Part shown: piece by piece, positions 43,107-50,621 of the stretch | How positions within the stretch are numbered: the stretch's first letter is position 1 | How the letters are laid out: each line of letters starts with the position of its first letter | Assembly (NCBI GenBank): GCA_963834405.1 | Contig: CAWIBX010000004.1 | Location: 62,001-126,000 of the forward strand | Length of the DNA stretch: 64,000 nt | Origin: Bog-473 sp963834405 | Lineage (GTDB): Bacteria; Actinomycetota; Acidimicrobiia; Acidimicrobiales; RAAP-2 | Direction: 5' to 3' | Notes under the pieces: generated by a model | Databases searched by the model: none | What the model saw: only the letters and a program-made list of their open reading frames with translations | Told to the model about the DNA's origin: nothing | Made by a program: the position numbers and the translations under genes

Positions 43107-43739
43107 ATGCCGATGGAGACTGGGGCGGTGCACGTCCCCGGCCGGATCGTCATCCTGAACGGTGCCCCGCGCGCCGGCAAGACCTGCATCGCCGAGGTGG
43201 TCCAGGCGCGCGTCGACGGGGCCTGGGTGAACCTGGGCGTCGATGCCTCCGTGCGTGCCACACCGGCGCGGCTGCAGCCCGGCATCGGGCTCCGCCCCGG
43301 CGGGGAGCGGCCCGACCTCGAGGCCTCCGTCGCCACCTTGTACGCCGCGCTCTTCGACGCCGTGGCGGCCCACGCACGCCTCGGCCTCGATGTGGTGGCC
43401 GACACCGGCCTGCACGAGTCGTACGCGAGCCCACTCCGGGTCCGGGCCGACTGCGCGCGCCGGCTGCACGGGCTGCCCGTGCTCCTCGTCGGCGTGCGGT
43501 GCCCGGTCGACGTGATCTGGGAGCGCCGGCGGGACTCGTGGGGACAGGACCCGGAGACGGCGGACGTGTCGCTGCGCGAGGCGGTGCGGCGCTGGCAGGA
43601 CGCCGTGCACGCCGGGATGACCTACGACCTCGAGGTCGACACGTCGCTCCTCACGCCTGCCGCCTGCGCGGCGCGCATCGCCGCCCGGCTGGACGACGGA
43701 CCCGCGGGCACCGCGTTCGGGCGCCTGCGCGACGGCTGA
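43107..43739 (+). CDS. Chloramphenicol 3-O-phosphotransferase-like kinase
   Basis: 210 residues of the CPT family (P-loop kinases). Walker A GAPRAGKT is at 19-26, the putative catalytic base is D46 in NLGVDA, and RPGGERP occupies the substrate loop. Characterised members inactivate chloramphenicol by 3-OH phosphorylation, but many homologues act on unknown small molecules, so resistance is not established. A GGAAGG Shine-Dalgarno precedes ATG 43107. It is divergent from the ABC exporter. Confidence 0.8.
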   Translation: MPMETGAVHVPGRIVILNGAPRAGKTCIAEVVQARVDGAWVNLGVDASVRATPARLQPGIGLRPGGERPDLEASVATLYAALFDAVAAHARLGLDVVADTGLHESYASPLRVRADCARRLHGLPVLLVGVRCPVDVIWERRRDSWGQDPETADVSLREAVRRWQDAVHAGMTYDLEVDTSLLTPAACAARIAARLDDGPAGTAFGRLRDG

Positions 43740-43740
43740 G

Positions 43741-43757
43741 CCGGCGGGACGCGCCGG
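43741..43757. terminator. Hairpin between convergent genes
   Basis: CCGGCG, loop GGACG, CGCCGG directly between two convergent stop codons. It is GC-rich and lacks a T tract, and may be a bidirectional terminator. Confidence 0.4.
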
Positions 43758-44294
43758 TCAGGCGTGGTGGCGGCGCCTGGGGGCGTCGCGGACGCGCGCC
43801 ATGATCGCGGCCGTCACCTCGTCGGCCATGGTCTCCCGGTGCGACCATTCGCCGAACTTCGACTTCTGCACCGCCCAACCGACGAGGGACTCTTGGGCCT
43901 TCGCCCGGATCCGCAGGCCGTACAGACAGGGGCGGACGTCACGAATGGACGAATAGCGCACCGAGTGCCGGCCGAAGACCCCCTGGACGACGAGACGCTC
44001 GTCCGTCAGCGCCACGTACGGGACCAGGTACCAGCGCCAGGCGCAGAGCAGCATCAGGACGCCGCCGAGGGTGCGCACGTCGGTCCCCCGTGCCCGTGGC
44101 TCCAGCCGCGGGTCGCCCACCCACGTAATGACGCCGTCGGCCACCTCGACCGCGCCGGGCTGGAGCACCAAGTCGTCGGCGTCGACCGTGAACGCCACGA
44201 AGACGAGGCCGGCGGCCACGGCGGAGGCGGACTGCCGGATGGCGCGCGGCACCCACCACAGCGGCGGGGGGGCCGCGCCTGGCACGGCGGACAT
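43758..44294 (-). CDS. PH-domain-like membrane protein with embedded amidohydrolase segment
   Basis: 178 residues. A membrane segment at about 22-34 is followed by residues 35-81, which are 46/47 identical to residues 11-57 of the amidohydrolase encoded at 54196-55506. Then come a second membrane segment (LMLLCAWRWYLVPYVAL) and a bacterial PH-like domain (ALTDERLVVQGVFGRHSVRYSSIRDV). The foreign segment looks inserted between, or replacing the loop between, two membrane helices, yet the frame is intact. ATG 44294 is 7 nt after TACGGT. Function unknown. Confidence 0.7.
   Translation of the reverse strand: MSAVPGAAPPPLWWVPRAIRQSASAVAAGLVFVAFTVDADDLVLQPGAVEVADGVITWVGDPRLEPRARGTDVRTLGGVLMLLCAWRWYLVPYVALTDERLVVQGVFGRHSVRYSSIRDVRPCLYGLRIRAKAQESLVGWAVQKSKFGEWSHRETMADEVTAAIMARVRDAPRRRHHA
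44051..44193 (-). repeat. 143-bp segment duplicated from the amidohydrolase gene (copy A)
   Basis: Matches 55335-55477 with four mismatches (44058, 44095, 44127, 44184). Both copies are on the minus strand and in the same reading frame. Three mismatches are silent third-position changes and one changes Pro to Arg. Confidence 0.92.
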
Positions 44295-44301
44295 CGGCCT
44301 C

Positions 44302-44307
44302 ACCGTA
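44302..44307 (-). promoter_or_regulatory. -10 box of the PH-domain protein gene
   Basis: TACGGT on the minus strand, 7 nt before ATG 44294. Confidence 0.45.
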
Positions 44308-44334
44308 CCGGGAGGGCCGCGCCCGGTGCGCTCT

Positions 44335-44790
44335 TCAGCCCCCGACCCGGTGCTGGTCGGGCCCCGGCCCGCCGCCCGAGGCATAGCTCTCCTGGCTGGC
44401 GGCGGAGCCGAAGCCACCGGGGTCGGCGTCCGGCGTCTGCAGGAAGATCTCGACCACCGACACCAGCCCGTGCTCGTCCAGGCCGAACGCGTAGGCCTCC
44501 TGGAGGTGGAGCGCACGGTCGGGGTACGCCAGGTGCTCGGTGACGCGGGCGAAACCCGACCGCCCGTCCTGCGCACAGGTGATGCGGTGCACGTCGTTGC
44601 CGTAATCCGAGGGCACCAGCCCGCGTAGCAGGTCGACGTAGCGTTCCCGCCCCCTGACGCGGTCGTCGAAGGGGCCAATGCGTTCGACGTCCGGCGCCAG
44701 CACCGCCGCGAACGCCGACCAGTCCCGGGCCGAGAGCGCCGCGAAGAACCGCGCGATGGTCTCGGCGGGTGCCGGTGCCAGCCCGGCCAC
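44335..44790 (-). CDS. SnoaL/NTF2-like protein
   Basis: 151 residues with the cone-shaped NTF2 fold pattern: ETIARFFAALSARDWSAFAAVLAPDVERIGPF, read here in parts as RFFAALSARDW and VRGRERYVDLLRGL, then LHLQEAYAFGLDEHGLVSVVEIF. Such proteins are small-molecule isomerases, hydrolases or binding proteins; no function can be assigned. A Gly/Ser-rich tail follows. GTG 44790 is the start that best fits the domain, 7 nt after the next gene's stop. It appears to be co-transcribed with the following small monooxygenase-like gene and the stress protein gene. Confidence 0.75.
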   Translation of the reverse strand: MAGLAPAPAETIARFFAALSARDWSAFAAVLAPDVERIGPFDDRVRGRERYVDLLRGLVPSDYGNDVHRITCAQDGRSGFARVTEHLAYPDRALHLQEAYAFGLDEHGLVSVVEIFLQTPDADPGGFGSAASQESYASGGGPGPDQHRVGG

Positions 44791-44797
44791 GAGCGGG

Positions 44798-45097
44798 CTA
44801 GTCCAGGTCGTCGACGCGCCGGGCCGACAGGTTGCGGAACGCGAGTGGCGCGTCGCACAACGCCGCGATGCGCACCGCGTAGTCCGAGGTCTCGGGCATG
44901 TCGGAGTTGGCCATGGCCTCCTCGTAACTCGAGAACTCCACCACCTGGAGGTAGGTCCCGGGATGGTCACGGTCCTCGGCCAGGACGGCCCGGTGCGCTT
45001 TGCGGCGCCCTTCCGTCTTCGCCATCCACTCGTCCATCAGTGCCTCCACCTCGTCGATCTTCGAGGTGCGCATTTCGATGATCTGTATGAATGCCAT
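44798..45097 (-). CDS. Small dimeric alpha/beta-barrel (ABM-like) protein
   Basis: 99 residues with a ferredoxin-like pattern (IQIIEMRTSKIDEVEALMDEW, TYLQVVEFSSYEEAM) as in antibiotic-biosynthesis-monooxygenase-type and related stress-response barrels. No catalytic residue can be assigned. ATG 45097 follows GGGAGGG. It lies between a universal stress protein gene and an NTF2-like gene. Confidence 0.75.
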   Translation of the reverse strand: MAFIQIIEMRTSKIDEVEALMDEWMAKTEGRRKAHRAVLAEDRDHPGTYLQVVEFSSYEEAMANSDMPETSDYAVRIAALCDAPLAFRNLSARRVDDLD

Positions 45098-45125
45098 CGC
45101 CTACCCTCCCTGCCCTCCGGCGTCG

Positions 45126-45569
45126 TTATGCCGTCTTCACCACCAGCACGTCGCAGGCGGCGCCGTGGGCCACCGAGTTCGGCACGCTCCCGATGTAGCG
45201 TCGGGCCCCGCGCATGCCCTTGCTGCCGACGACGATCAGATCCGCGCCCACGCCGACCGCGGTGTCGAGGATCACGTCGACCGCATCGCCGGGAATAGCG
45301 TGGGCGTGCGCGTTCAGGCCGCTTGCATAGGTCTCGACAGCCTTCTCGCTGACCTGCTTCGCGGCCTCCTCGAGCATGGCGTGGTGCACGCCGGTGTCCA
45401 CAAGCGGTGCGCCCGCCGCCGCGGCCATCCCGGCGGCCACGGAGCCTGGCCGGAAGGCCGAGGCGATGTGGAGCTCCGCGCCCAATGACCGCGCGACGTC
45501 GGCTGCCGCCGACACGGCCTTGCCGGCCGTCTCGGATCCGTCCGTTCCGACCAGGATCACTTTGTACAT
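45126..45569 (-). CDS. Universal stress protein family protein
   Basis: 147-residue UspA-fold protein. The ATP-binding signature is present: VGTDGSETAGKAV near the N-terminus and VVGSKGMRGARRYIGSVPNSVAH (G-2x-G-9x-G-S/N type) near the C-terminus, so it probably binds ATP. It begins at ATG 45569 behind a strong AAGGAGG. Probably the first gene of a three-gene stress-type operon. Confidence 0.92.
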   Translation of the reverse strand: MYKVILVGTDGSETAGKAVSAAADVARSLGAELHIASAFRPGSVAAGMAAAAGAPLVDTGVHHAMLEEAAKQVSEKAVETYASGLNAHAHAIPGDAVDVILDTAVGVGADLIVVGSKGMRGARRYIGSVPNSVAHGAACDVLVVKTA

Positions 45570-45680
45570 GGGTGGACCTCCTTGTACGCCGAGGGCGACG
45601 GCGGGAGGCCTCAGCGTAGCGGCGCCCCGCCTTGGCGTCCCGTGCAAGCCGGCCGGACGTGGCCCGGCGCACTCAGCGGG

Positions 45681-46886
45681 TCATCGCCCGTACGCCGCGT
45701 CCCAGAAGTCGACGAAGAGCGGCGGCGGCTCGGGCGAGGTCATGGCGCGCTGCGTCAACAGGATGCCGGTGAGCCCGCGTACCGGGTCGCTGCGCCACGT
45801 CGTGCCGGTGCCGCCGTCCCACCCGTAGCCCCACGGGACGGGTGGCTCCGTGCCGGGCCCGAGCGGTCCGGGCGCCGCCATGTCGTAGCCCCAGCCACCC
45901 GTCCGTCCCAGGAAGAGGGGCGCCGTCCCGCGCTGGGCATCGGTCAGGTGGTCCGTCGTCATCGCCCGCACCGACGCAGGTGACAGGACCCGCGCGCCGT
46001 CGTGCACACCGTCCGCCAGCAGCATGGAGACGAAGGCCCAGAAGTCGTCCAGGGTCGACACCAGCATGCCGGCGGCGTTGGCCATCGCGGGCGGGCTGCT
46101 CCACCATCCGCCGTGGGCGGGATCGAGGACCTGCAGCCCTCCTCCCCCCGGGTCCGGCCAGTAGGCCGTCGTGAAGCGGTCCTCCTTGTGCGGCGGCACC
46201 CAGAAGGAGGTGTCCGCCATGCCCAGCGGATCGAACAAGCGGGCGCGCAGGAAGGACTCGAGCTTCGTCCCCGTGGCGCGCTCGAGCAGGGGACCGAGCA
46301 GGTGGGCGCCCGTGTTGTAGAGCCAGCCTTCGCCGGGCTGGTGCAGCAACGGCAGCGTGGCGAAGCGGGCGACCCACTCGTCGGTGTCCCAGGGCGGGGG
46401 CGGCCAGGGCGGGCCCATCGTCATGAGGCCGAGCGCCGCCTCTGCTTCTTGGACCGGGTAGGTGCCGGGCGGCGCCATGACGGCACCGAAGCCGAGCCGG
46501 AACGTGAGGAGGTCTTCGACCGTGATGGCGCGGTCGGCCGGAACCGTGTCGGAGAGCGGCGCGTCCAGGGCGCGCAGCACGCGCCGCTCGGCCAGCTCGG
46601 GGAGGTACCGCGCGATCGGGTCGTCCAACGCGAGGGTGCCATCGTCGACCAAGGCCATCGCCCCGGCGGCGGCGATGGGCTTGGACAGCGAGGCGATGCG
46701 GAAGAGGCTGTCGCGCCGCAGCGGCGCGGGGTCGTCGAGGGCGAGCGTGCCCAGTGCCTCGACGTGCACATCGTCGCCCCGCGCCACGAGCGCGGCCAGT
46801 CCGGGGAGAGCTCCCGCCTCCACCTGCGCGGCGAGCCGCTCGTGCAGCCGGGCGCGGCCAGCGTCGGTCAATCCGGGCGGGCTCAC
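45681..46886 (-). CDS. Serine hydrolase, class C beta-lactamase/EstB family
   Basis: 401 residues with the SxxK motif S66-L-S-K69 and the YxN motif Y190-N191-T, typical of esterases and D-aminopeptidases of the beta-lactamase fold. No signal peptide is visible, so a cytoplasmic esterase is more likely than antibiotic resistance. GTG 46886 lies 7 nt after TACCCT; the divergent yjbR-like gene starts 30 nt away. Confidence 0.9.
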   Translation of the reverse strand: MSPPGLTDAGRARLHERLAAQVEAGALPGLAALVARGDDVHVEALGTLALDDPAPLRRDSLFRIASLSKPIAAAGAMALVDDGTLALDDPIARYLPELAERRVLRALDAPLSDTVPADRAITVEDLLTFRLGFGAVMAPPGTYPVQEAEAALGLMTMGPPWPPPPWDTDEWVARFATLPLLHQPGEGWLYNTGAHLLGPLLERATGTKLESFLRARLFDPLGMADTSFWVPPHKEDRFTTAYWPDPGGGGLQVLDPAHGGWWSSPPAMANAAGMLVSTLDDFWAFVSMLLADGVHDGARVLSPASVRAMTTDHLTDAQRGTAPLFLGRTGGWGYDMAAPGPLGPGTEPPVPWGYGWDGGTGTTWRSDPVRGLTGILLTQRAMTSPEPPPLFVDFWDAAYGR

Positions 46887-46893
46887 GTCCGGG

Positions 46894-46899
46894 AGGGTA
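46894..46899 (-). promoter_or_regulatory. -10 box of the serine hydrolase gene
   Basis: TACCCT on the minus strand, 7 nt before GTG 46886. Confidence 0.5.
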
Positions 46900-46903
46900 G
46901 CGG

Positions 46904-46909
46904 TATGGT
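46904..46909 (+). promoter_or_regulatory. -10 box of the yjbR-like gene
   Basis: TATGGT, 6 nt before GTG 46916. The two divergent -10 boxes are only 4 nt apart, so the promoters must overlap. Confidence 0.5.
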
Positions 46910-46915
46910 GCGCCC

Positions 46916-47335
46916 GTGGCCGCCTTCTCCGACGTCGATGACATGGTGGCCGGGCTGCCCGAGGTCACCGAGGGCGAGAGTCGCGGCCGGCGCACTTGGT
47001 TCGTCGCAGGCAAGGCGTTCGCGTGGGAACGCCCGTTCAGCAAGGCGGACCTCAAGCGCTTCGGCGACGAGACGCCTCCGGACGGGCCCATCCTCGCCCT
47101 GCGCGTGGCCGACCTGGAGGACAAGGACGCCGTGCTGGCCATGCAGCCGAAGGGGTTCTTCACCATCCCGCACTTCGACGGCTTCGCGGCCGTCCTCGTG
47201 CAGCTGCGCGTCGTGACCAAGCGTCCCCTGCGCGAGGCCGTCGTCGACGCGTGGATGGCCTGCGCACCGCCGCGGCTGGCCGACGACTACCTGGGCGGCG
47301 GCCTCAGCCGGAAGGGATCCCGCACGCGTCGTTGA
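46916..47335 (+). CDS. MmcQ/YjbR family protein
   Basis: 139 residues. The pattern GLPEVTEGESRGRRTWFVAGKAFAW, seen here as LPEVTEG then TWFVAGKAFAW, and the C-terminal LREAVVDAWMACAPPRLADDY identify the MmcQ/YjbR fold, a small double-wing DNA-binding-like domain of unknown role. GTG 46916 is the start. The 3' end overlaps the convergent histidine phosphatase gene by 32 nt. Confidence 0.88.
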   Translation: MAAFSDVDDMVAGLPEVTEGESRGRRTWFVAGKAFAWERPFSKADLKRFGDETPPDGPILALRVADLEDKDAVLAMQPKGFFTIPHFDGFAAVLVQLRVVTKRPLREAVVDAWMACAPPRLADDYLGGGLSRKGSRTRR

Positions 47336-47975
47336 AGCGCATGAGGATGAGGCGGTCCTCGGCGGGCACCCAGGCGAATTCCGTCATGGACGCGTGCATG
47401 ATGCGGACCCAGCCGCGGCGGTAGACCTCCGGCGGCACGCCCAGGAACGCGATCATGCAGGACTCGATGACACCGGCGTGCACCGCCGCCACCACGAGCT
47501 CGCCGGGATGGCGCCGGGCCAGGCCGCGCACGGCGCCGGAGGCCCGCACGATGAAGCCCGCCCAGCTTTCGCCCCCGGGTGCGATCGGCACCTCGGGATC
47601 GCGGTCCCAGTCCGGTACGCCGAGAACCTCGACCACCTCGTCCCAGGACATGCCGTCGCTTGCACCGGGGTGCAGCTCGCACAGGTCGCAGTCCGTCACG
47701 ACCGGGCCCAGCGCCCCCGGCCCCGGTCCTACGACCGACCGCAGCCGCTCCGCCGTCTCGATCGCCCGCGGCAGCACCGAGGAATAGAGCGTGGTCGCCC
47801 CGCGCAGCTCCCCCGACTCGTAGAGCCGGTCCGCCAGGGCCGCCACCTGGCGCCGTCCGAGGGCGGTCAGCCCGGTGCAGCCCTTCACGCCGCCCACCAC
47901 GCGGTTCAGGTTGCACTCCGCCTCCCCGTGGCGGACCAGCACGATGCGCGTCGCGCCCGGCACGGGCGGGACCAC
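47304..47975 (-). CDS. Histidine phosphatase superfamily protein
   Basis: 223 residues of the phosphoglycerate-mutase-like branch: catalytic R15-H16-G17 in LVRHGEAE, the GLTALGRRQVAALADRL helix, YSSVLPRAIETAE, and the second histidine in VVAAVHAGV. Substrate unknown. GTG 47975 is the likely start; a 9-nt tandem repeat region lies immediately upstream. The tail is convergent with the yjbR-like gene. Confidence 0.9.
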   Translation of the reverse strand: MVPPVPGATRIVLVRHGEAECNLNRVVGGVKGCTGLTALGRRQVAALADRLYESGELRGATTLYSSVLPRAIETAERLRSVVGPGPGALGPVVTDCDLCELHPGASDGMSWDEVVEVLGVPDWDRDPEVPIAPGGESWAGFIVRASGAVRGLARRHPGELVVAAVHAGVIESCMIAFLGVPPEVYRRGWVRIMHASMTEFAWVPAEDRLILMRFNDACGIPSG

Positions 47976-48204
47976 CCGTAGGACGCCCGCGTGGGCCGGG
48001 TCGGTCGTGTCGGTCGTGTCTGTTTTGTCGGTTGTGTTGGTTGTCAGGGCCGGCTCACCTCGTGCGGGAGGGCCGGTACGGGCCGGGAGGGAGTGATTTT
48101 AAAAACACTAAACACGCTCGTGCGTACATTTTTCGCGACATGTCCCCGTCGATACACCCTGCTTCGCTGCGGCCCCCGGCTGCGGCTGCGCCTGCGGCTG
48201 CGTC
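47976..48204. other. Spacer with 9-nt tandem repeats and an AT-rich patch
   Basis: 48001-48045 holds five imperfect 9-nt units (TCGGTCGTG type). 48096-48101 on the minus strand reads TAAAAT, a possible -10 for the phosphatase gene with a leader of about 110 nt. ACGC-ACGA-GCGT followed by a T-rich stretch at about 48101-48123 could end the moxR-VWA transcript. No gene is recognised. Confidence 0.45.
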
Positions 48205-49671
48205 TCACGCCAGGTTGCCGACGAAGTGCTCCAACTGGCGCAGCGTCCGGCACTCGACGACTTCGTCGCAGTGCGCGCCGTACTCCCCCACGATGGAGTC
48301 ACCCGAGCCCCAGTAGTCACGCGGCTCGGGGTTCAGCCAGTACAGGTGGCGGGCGCGGGCCTGCAGGTCCTCGAGCACCCACGACTGCGAGGCGTGATAG
48401 TTGTTGCGCGCGTCCCCCAGGATCAGGATGGACGAGCGGTTGGTCACCTGGTCGCCCCAGCGGCGGTGGAATTCGGTCAGCGCGTGCCCGTAGTCGGAGT
48501 GGCCGTCAACCCAGATCACATCGGCCTCGGTGTTGATGCGGAAAACGGCTTCCGTCGGATCGACCACGCCCTCGAAGAAGCGCGTCACCTCGTCAATGCC
48601 GTCGACGAAGACGAACGACCGCACCTTCGAGAACTGCGAGCTGATGGCGTACACCAGGTGAAGCGTGAAGCGGGCGAAGCTCGCCACCGACCCCGAGATG
48701 TCGGCGATCACGAAGATCTCGGGCTTGGCCGGCCGCGGGTGACGGAAGCGTGGCTCGACCGGCACGCCTCCGGTCGAGAGCGACCGGCGCATGGTGGCCC
48801 GGAAGTCGAGGGGGCCCTTGCGCCCGTGCCGGCGCTTGCGGGCCAGCCGGACGGCCAGCTTGCGCGACAGCGGGTGCAGGATGCGGTGGAGCATCGCCAG
48901 CTCGTCGCGCGTCGCGTGCATGACGTCTATGTCCTCGGGCAACGGCTTGCGCACGGAGCGGGCCAGCGCCTCCGCGCCCCGGTCCTCGACCAGCCGGCGC
49001 CTGATCTCGGTCTCCACCGCGCGGCGGAACTTCTCTATGCGCGCCTTGAACTCGTCCTGGGCCAGACGCTCCTCGAGCTCGGTCAGCGAGCCGCCGGCGG
49101 CACCGGCCTGGGCCTGTGCCATCAGCTTCTCGAGCATCCCCTCCAGGTCGAGGTTCCGCAGCGTGCGGTACAGGTAGTAGGTCCCCCCCACGGGGCGGCC
49201 CGGCTCCATGCCGGCGTAGCGGTCGACGGCGTTGCGGGCCACCACGCCCATGAGTCCGGCGTCCGCTGAGACCAGCGACTTGAACAGCAGCTCGGCCAGC
49301 TCCTCGGGCGTCATGCCCTCGCCCCCGCCGCCACCGCGCCAGGAGCGGCCCTGTCCCGGCATACGGGCTTCGCCGCCCCGGTCGCCCTCCTCGCCGTCCT
49401 CCCCCGCCTCGCCCGCCTCGCCCGCCTGGTCGCCCTCCCCGGCCGCGCCGGGGCCCGTGCGCAGCGCGAAGAAGACCTCGAAGGCGGTCTCGAATGCCCG
49501 CCAGTGTGACGACGACTTCACCAGTGTGGCCGCGAGTGCGTACTTCAGGCCCTCGCGGTCCTCCAGCGGGATGTGCTTGACCGCTTCGGCCGCGTCGAGG
49601 TGCTCGGTGAGCGAGACAGGGATCCCCGAGCGCCGCAGCTCGGTGACGAACCCGGAGAGAAGGTCGAGCAT
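48205..49671 (-). CDS. VWA domain protein, CoxE-like
   Basis: 488 residues. The C-terminal half is a von Willebrand A domain with the MIDAS motif D-I-S-G-S and a later Thr/Asp site (VDGHSDYGHALTEF). The N-terminal part is helical with a Gly/Glu-rich linker. It is paired with the adjacent MoxR AAA+ ATPase, which starts the pair 18 nt upstream. Such pairs assemble or activate metalloenzymes or other complexes; the client is unknown here. Confidence 0.9.
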   Translation of the reverse strand: MLDLLSGFVTELRRSGIPVSLTEHLDAAEAVKHIPLEDREGLKYALAATLVKSSSHWRAFETAFEVFFALRTGPGAAGEGDQAGEAGEAGEDGEEGDRGGEARMPGQGRSWRGGGGGEGMTPEELAELLFKSLVSADAGLMGVVARNAVDRYAGMEPGRPVGGTYYLYRTLRNLDLEGMLEKLMAQAQAGAAGGSLTELEERLAQDEFKARIEKFRRAVETEIRRRLVEDRGAEALARSVRKPLPEDIDVMHATRDELAMLHRILHPLSRKLAVRLARKRRHGRKGPLDFRATMRRSLSTGGVPVEPRFRHPRPAKPEIFVIADISGSVASFARFTLHLVYAISSQFSKVRSFVFVDGIDEVTRFFEGVVDPTEAVFRINTEADVIWVDGHSDYGHALTEFHRRWGDQVTNRSSILILGDARNNYHASQSWVLEDLQARARHLYWLNPEPRDYWGSGDSIVGEYGAHCDEVVECRTLRQLEHFVGNLA

Positions 49672-49688
49672 GGGCCCGCCGGTCGGCC

Positions 49689-50621
49689 TCAGTCCGCGGA
49701 CGCGGACAGCAGTTCCTTGGCCGCCCGCTCTATGTCGCCCTGGTACTTCAACAGGATGTGCAGCGTGTCCTTCGCCCCGGTGGCGTCGATCGTCTGCACG
49801 CCGAGCAACACGAGCGTGCGGGCCCAGTCCAGCGTCTCGGACACCGAGGGCGCCTTGCGCAGCTCGAGCGTGCGCAGCGAGCGCACGATGCGAGCCACCT
49901 GGTCGGCCAGCTCCTCGCTGATGCCGGGCACCTTGGCCCGCACGATGTCGCGTTCACGGTCGAGGTCGGGGTAGTCGATGTGCAGGTACAGGCAGCGCCG
50001 CTTCAGGGCCTCGGACAGCTCCCGGGTGTTGTTGGACGTCAGGAAGACCATGGGCAGCTGGGTGGCCCGCACGGTCCCGAGCTCGGGAATGGAGACCTGG
50101 TACTCCGACAGGATCTCGAGCAGCAGCGCCTCCGTCTCGAGCTCGACCCGGTCGACCTCGTCGATCAGGAGCACGACCGGCTCGGTGGCCCGGATGGCCT
50201 CGAGCAGCGGCCTCGTCAACAGGAAGTCCTCGGAGAAGATGTCCCCCTCGAGCTCCTTCCACGACGGCCCCTCGGTCTCCCCCTGGCCGTGCTCTCCCGC
50301 CTGAATGCGCAGCAGCTGCTTGCGGTAGTTCCACTCGTAGAGCGCCTTGGACTCGTCGAGCCCCTCGTAGCACTGCAGGCGGATGAGACGGGCCCCCGTG
50401 AGGTCGGCGACGGACTTGGCCAGCTGCGTCTTCCCCGTGCCGGCCGGCCCCTCCACGAGCACTGGCTTCGCCAAACGGTCCGCCAGGTAGACGACGCCGG
50501 CGATGGACTCGTCGGCCAGGTAACCGACCCGGGCCAGGCCACCCCGCACGTCGTCTAGCGACTCGAACCGAGGGGGGCCGCTCTCGGGCAGCCCCAGCGC
50601 CGCGTTCCCGTTCCCGCTCAC
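49689..50621 (-). CDS. MoxR-family AAA+ ATPase
   Basis: 310 residues. Walker A GPAGTGKTQ (58-66), Walker B VVLLIDEVDR, sensor 1 LTSNNTRELSEALKRRC. GTG 50621 overlaps the proA stop as GTGA, so it is coupled to proline genes. It works with the downstream VWA protein as a putative chaperone pair. Confidence 0.93.
   Translation of the reverse strand: MSGNGNAALGLPESGPPRFESLDDVRGGLARVGYLADESIAGVVYLADRLAKPVLVEGPAGTGKTQLAKSVADLTGARLIRLQCYEGLDESKALYEWNYRKQLLRIQAGEHGQGETEGPSWKELEGDIFSEDFLLTRPLLEAIRATEPVVLLIDEVDRVELETEALLLEILSEYQVSIPELGTVRATQLPMVFLTSNNTRELSEALKRRCLYLHIDYPDLDRERDIVRAKVPGISEELADQVARIVRSLRTLELRKAPSVSETLDWARTLVLLGVQTIDATGAKDTLHILLKYQGDIERAAKELLSASAD

Noticed and set aside
45681..46886. Beta-lactam resistance gene
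   Set aside because: The protein has SxxK and YxN motifs but no signal peptide and an esterase-like context, so antibiotic hydrolysis is not supported.
46916..47975. 32-nt convergent overlap as a frameshift signal
   Set aside because: Both proteins have family-typical ends, and convergent 3' overlaps are common in compact genomes.
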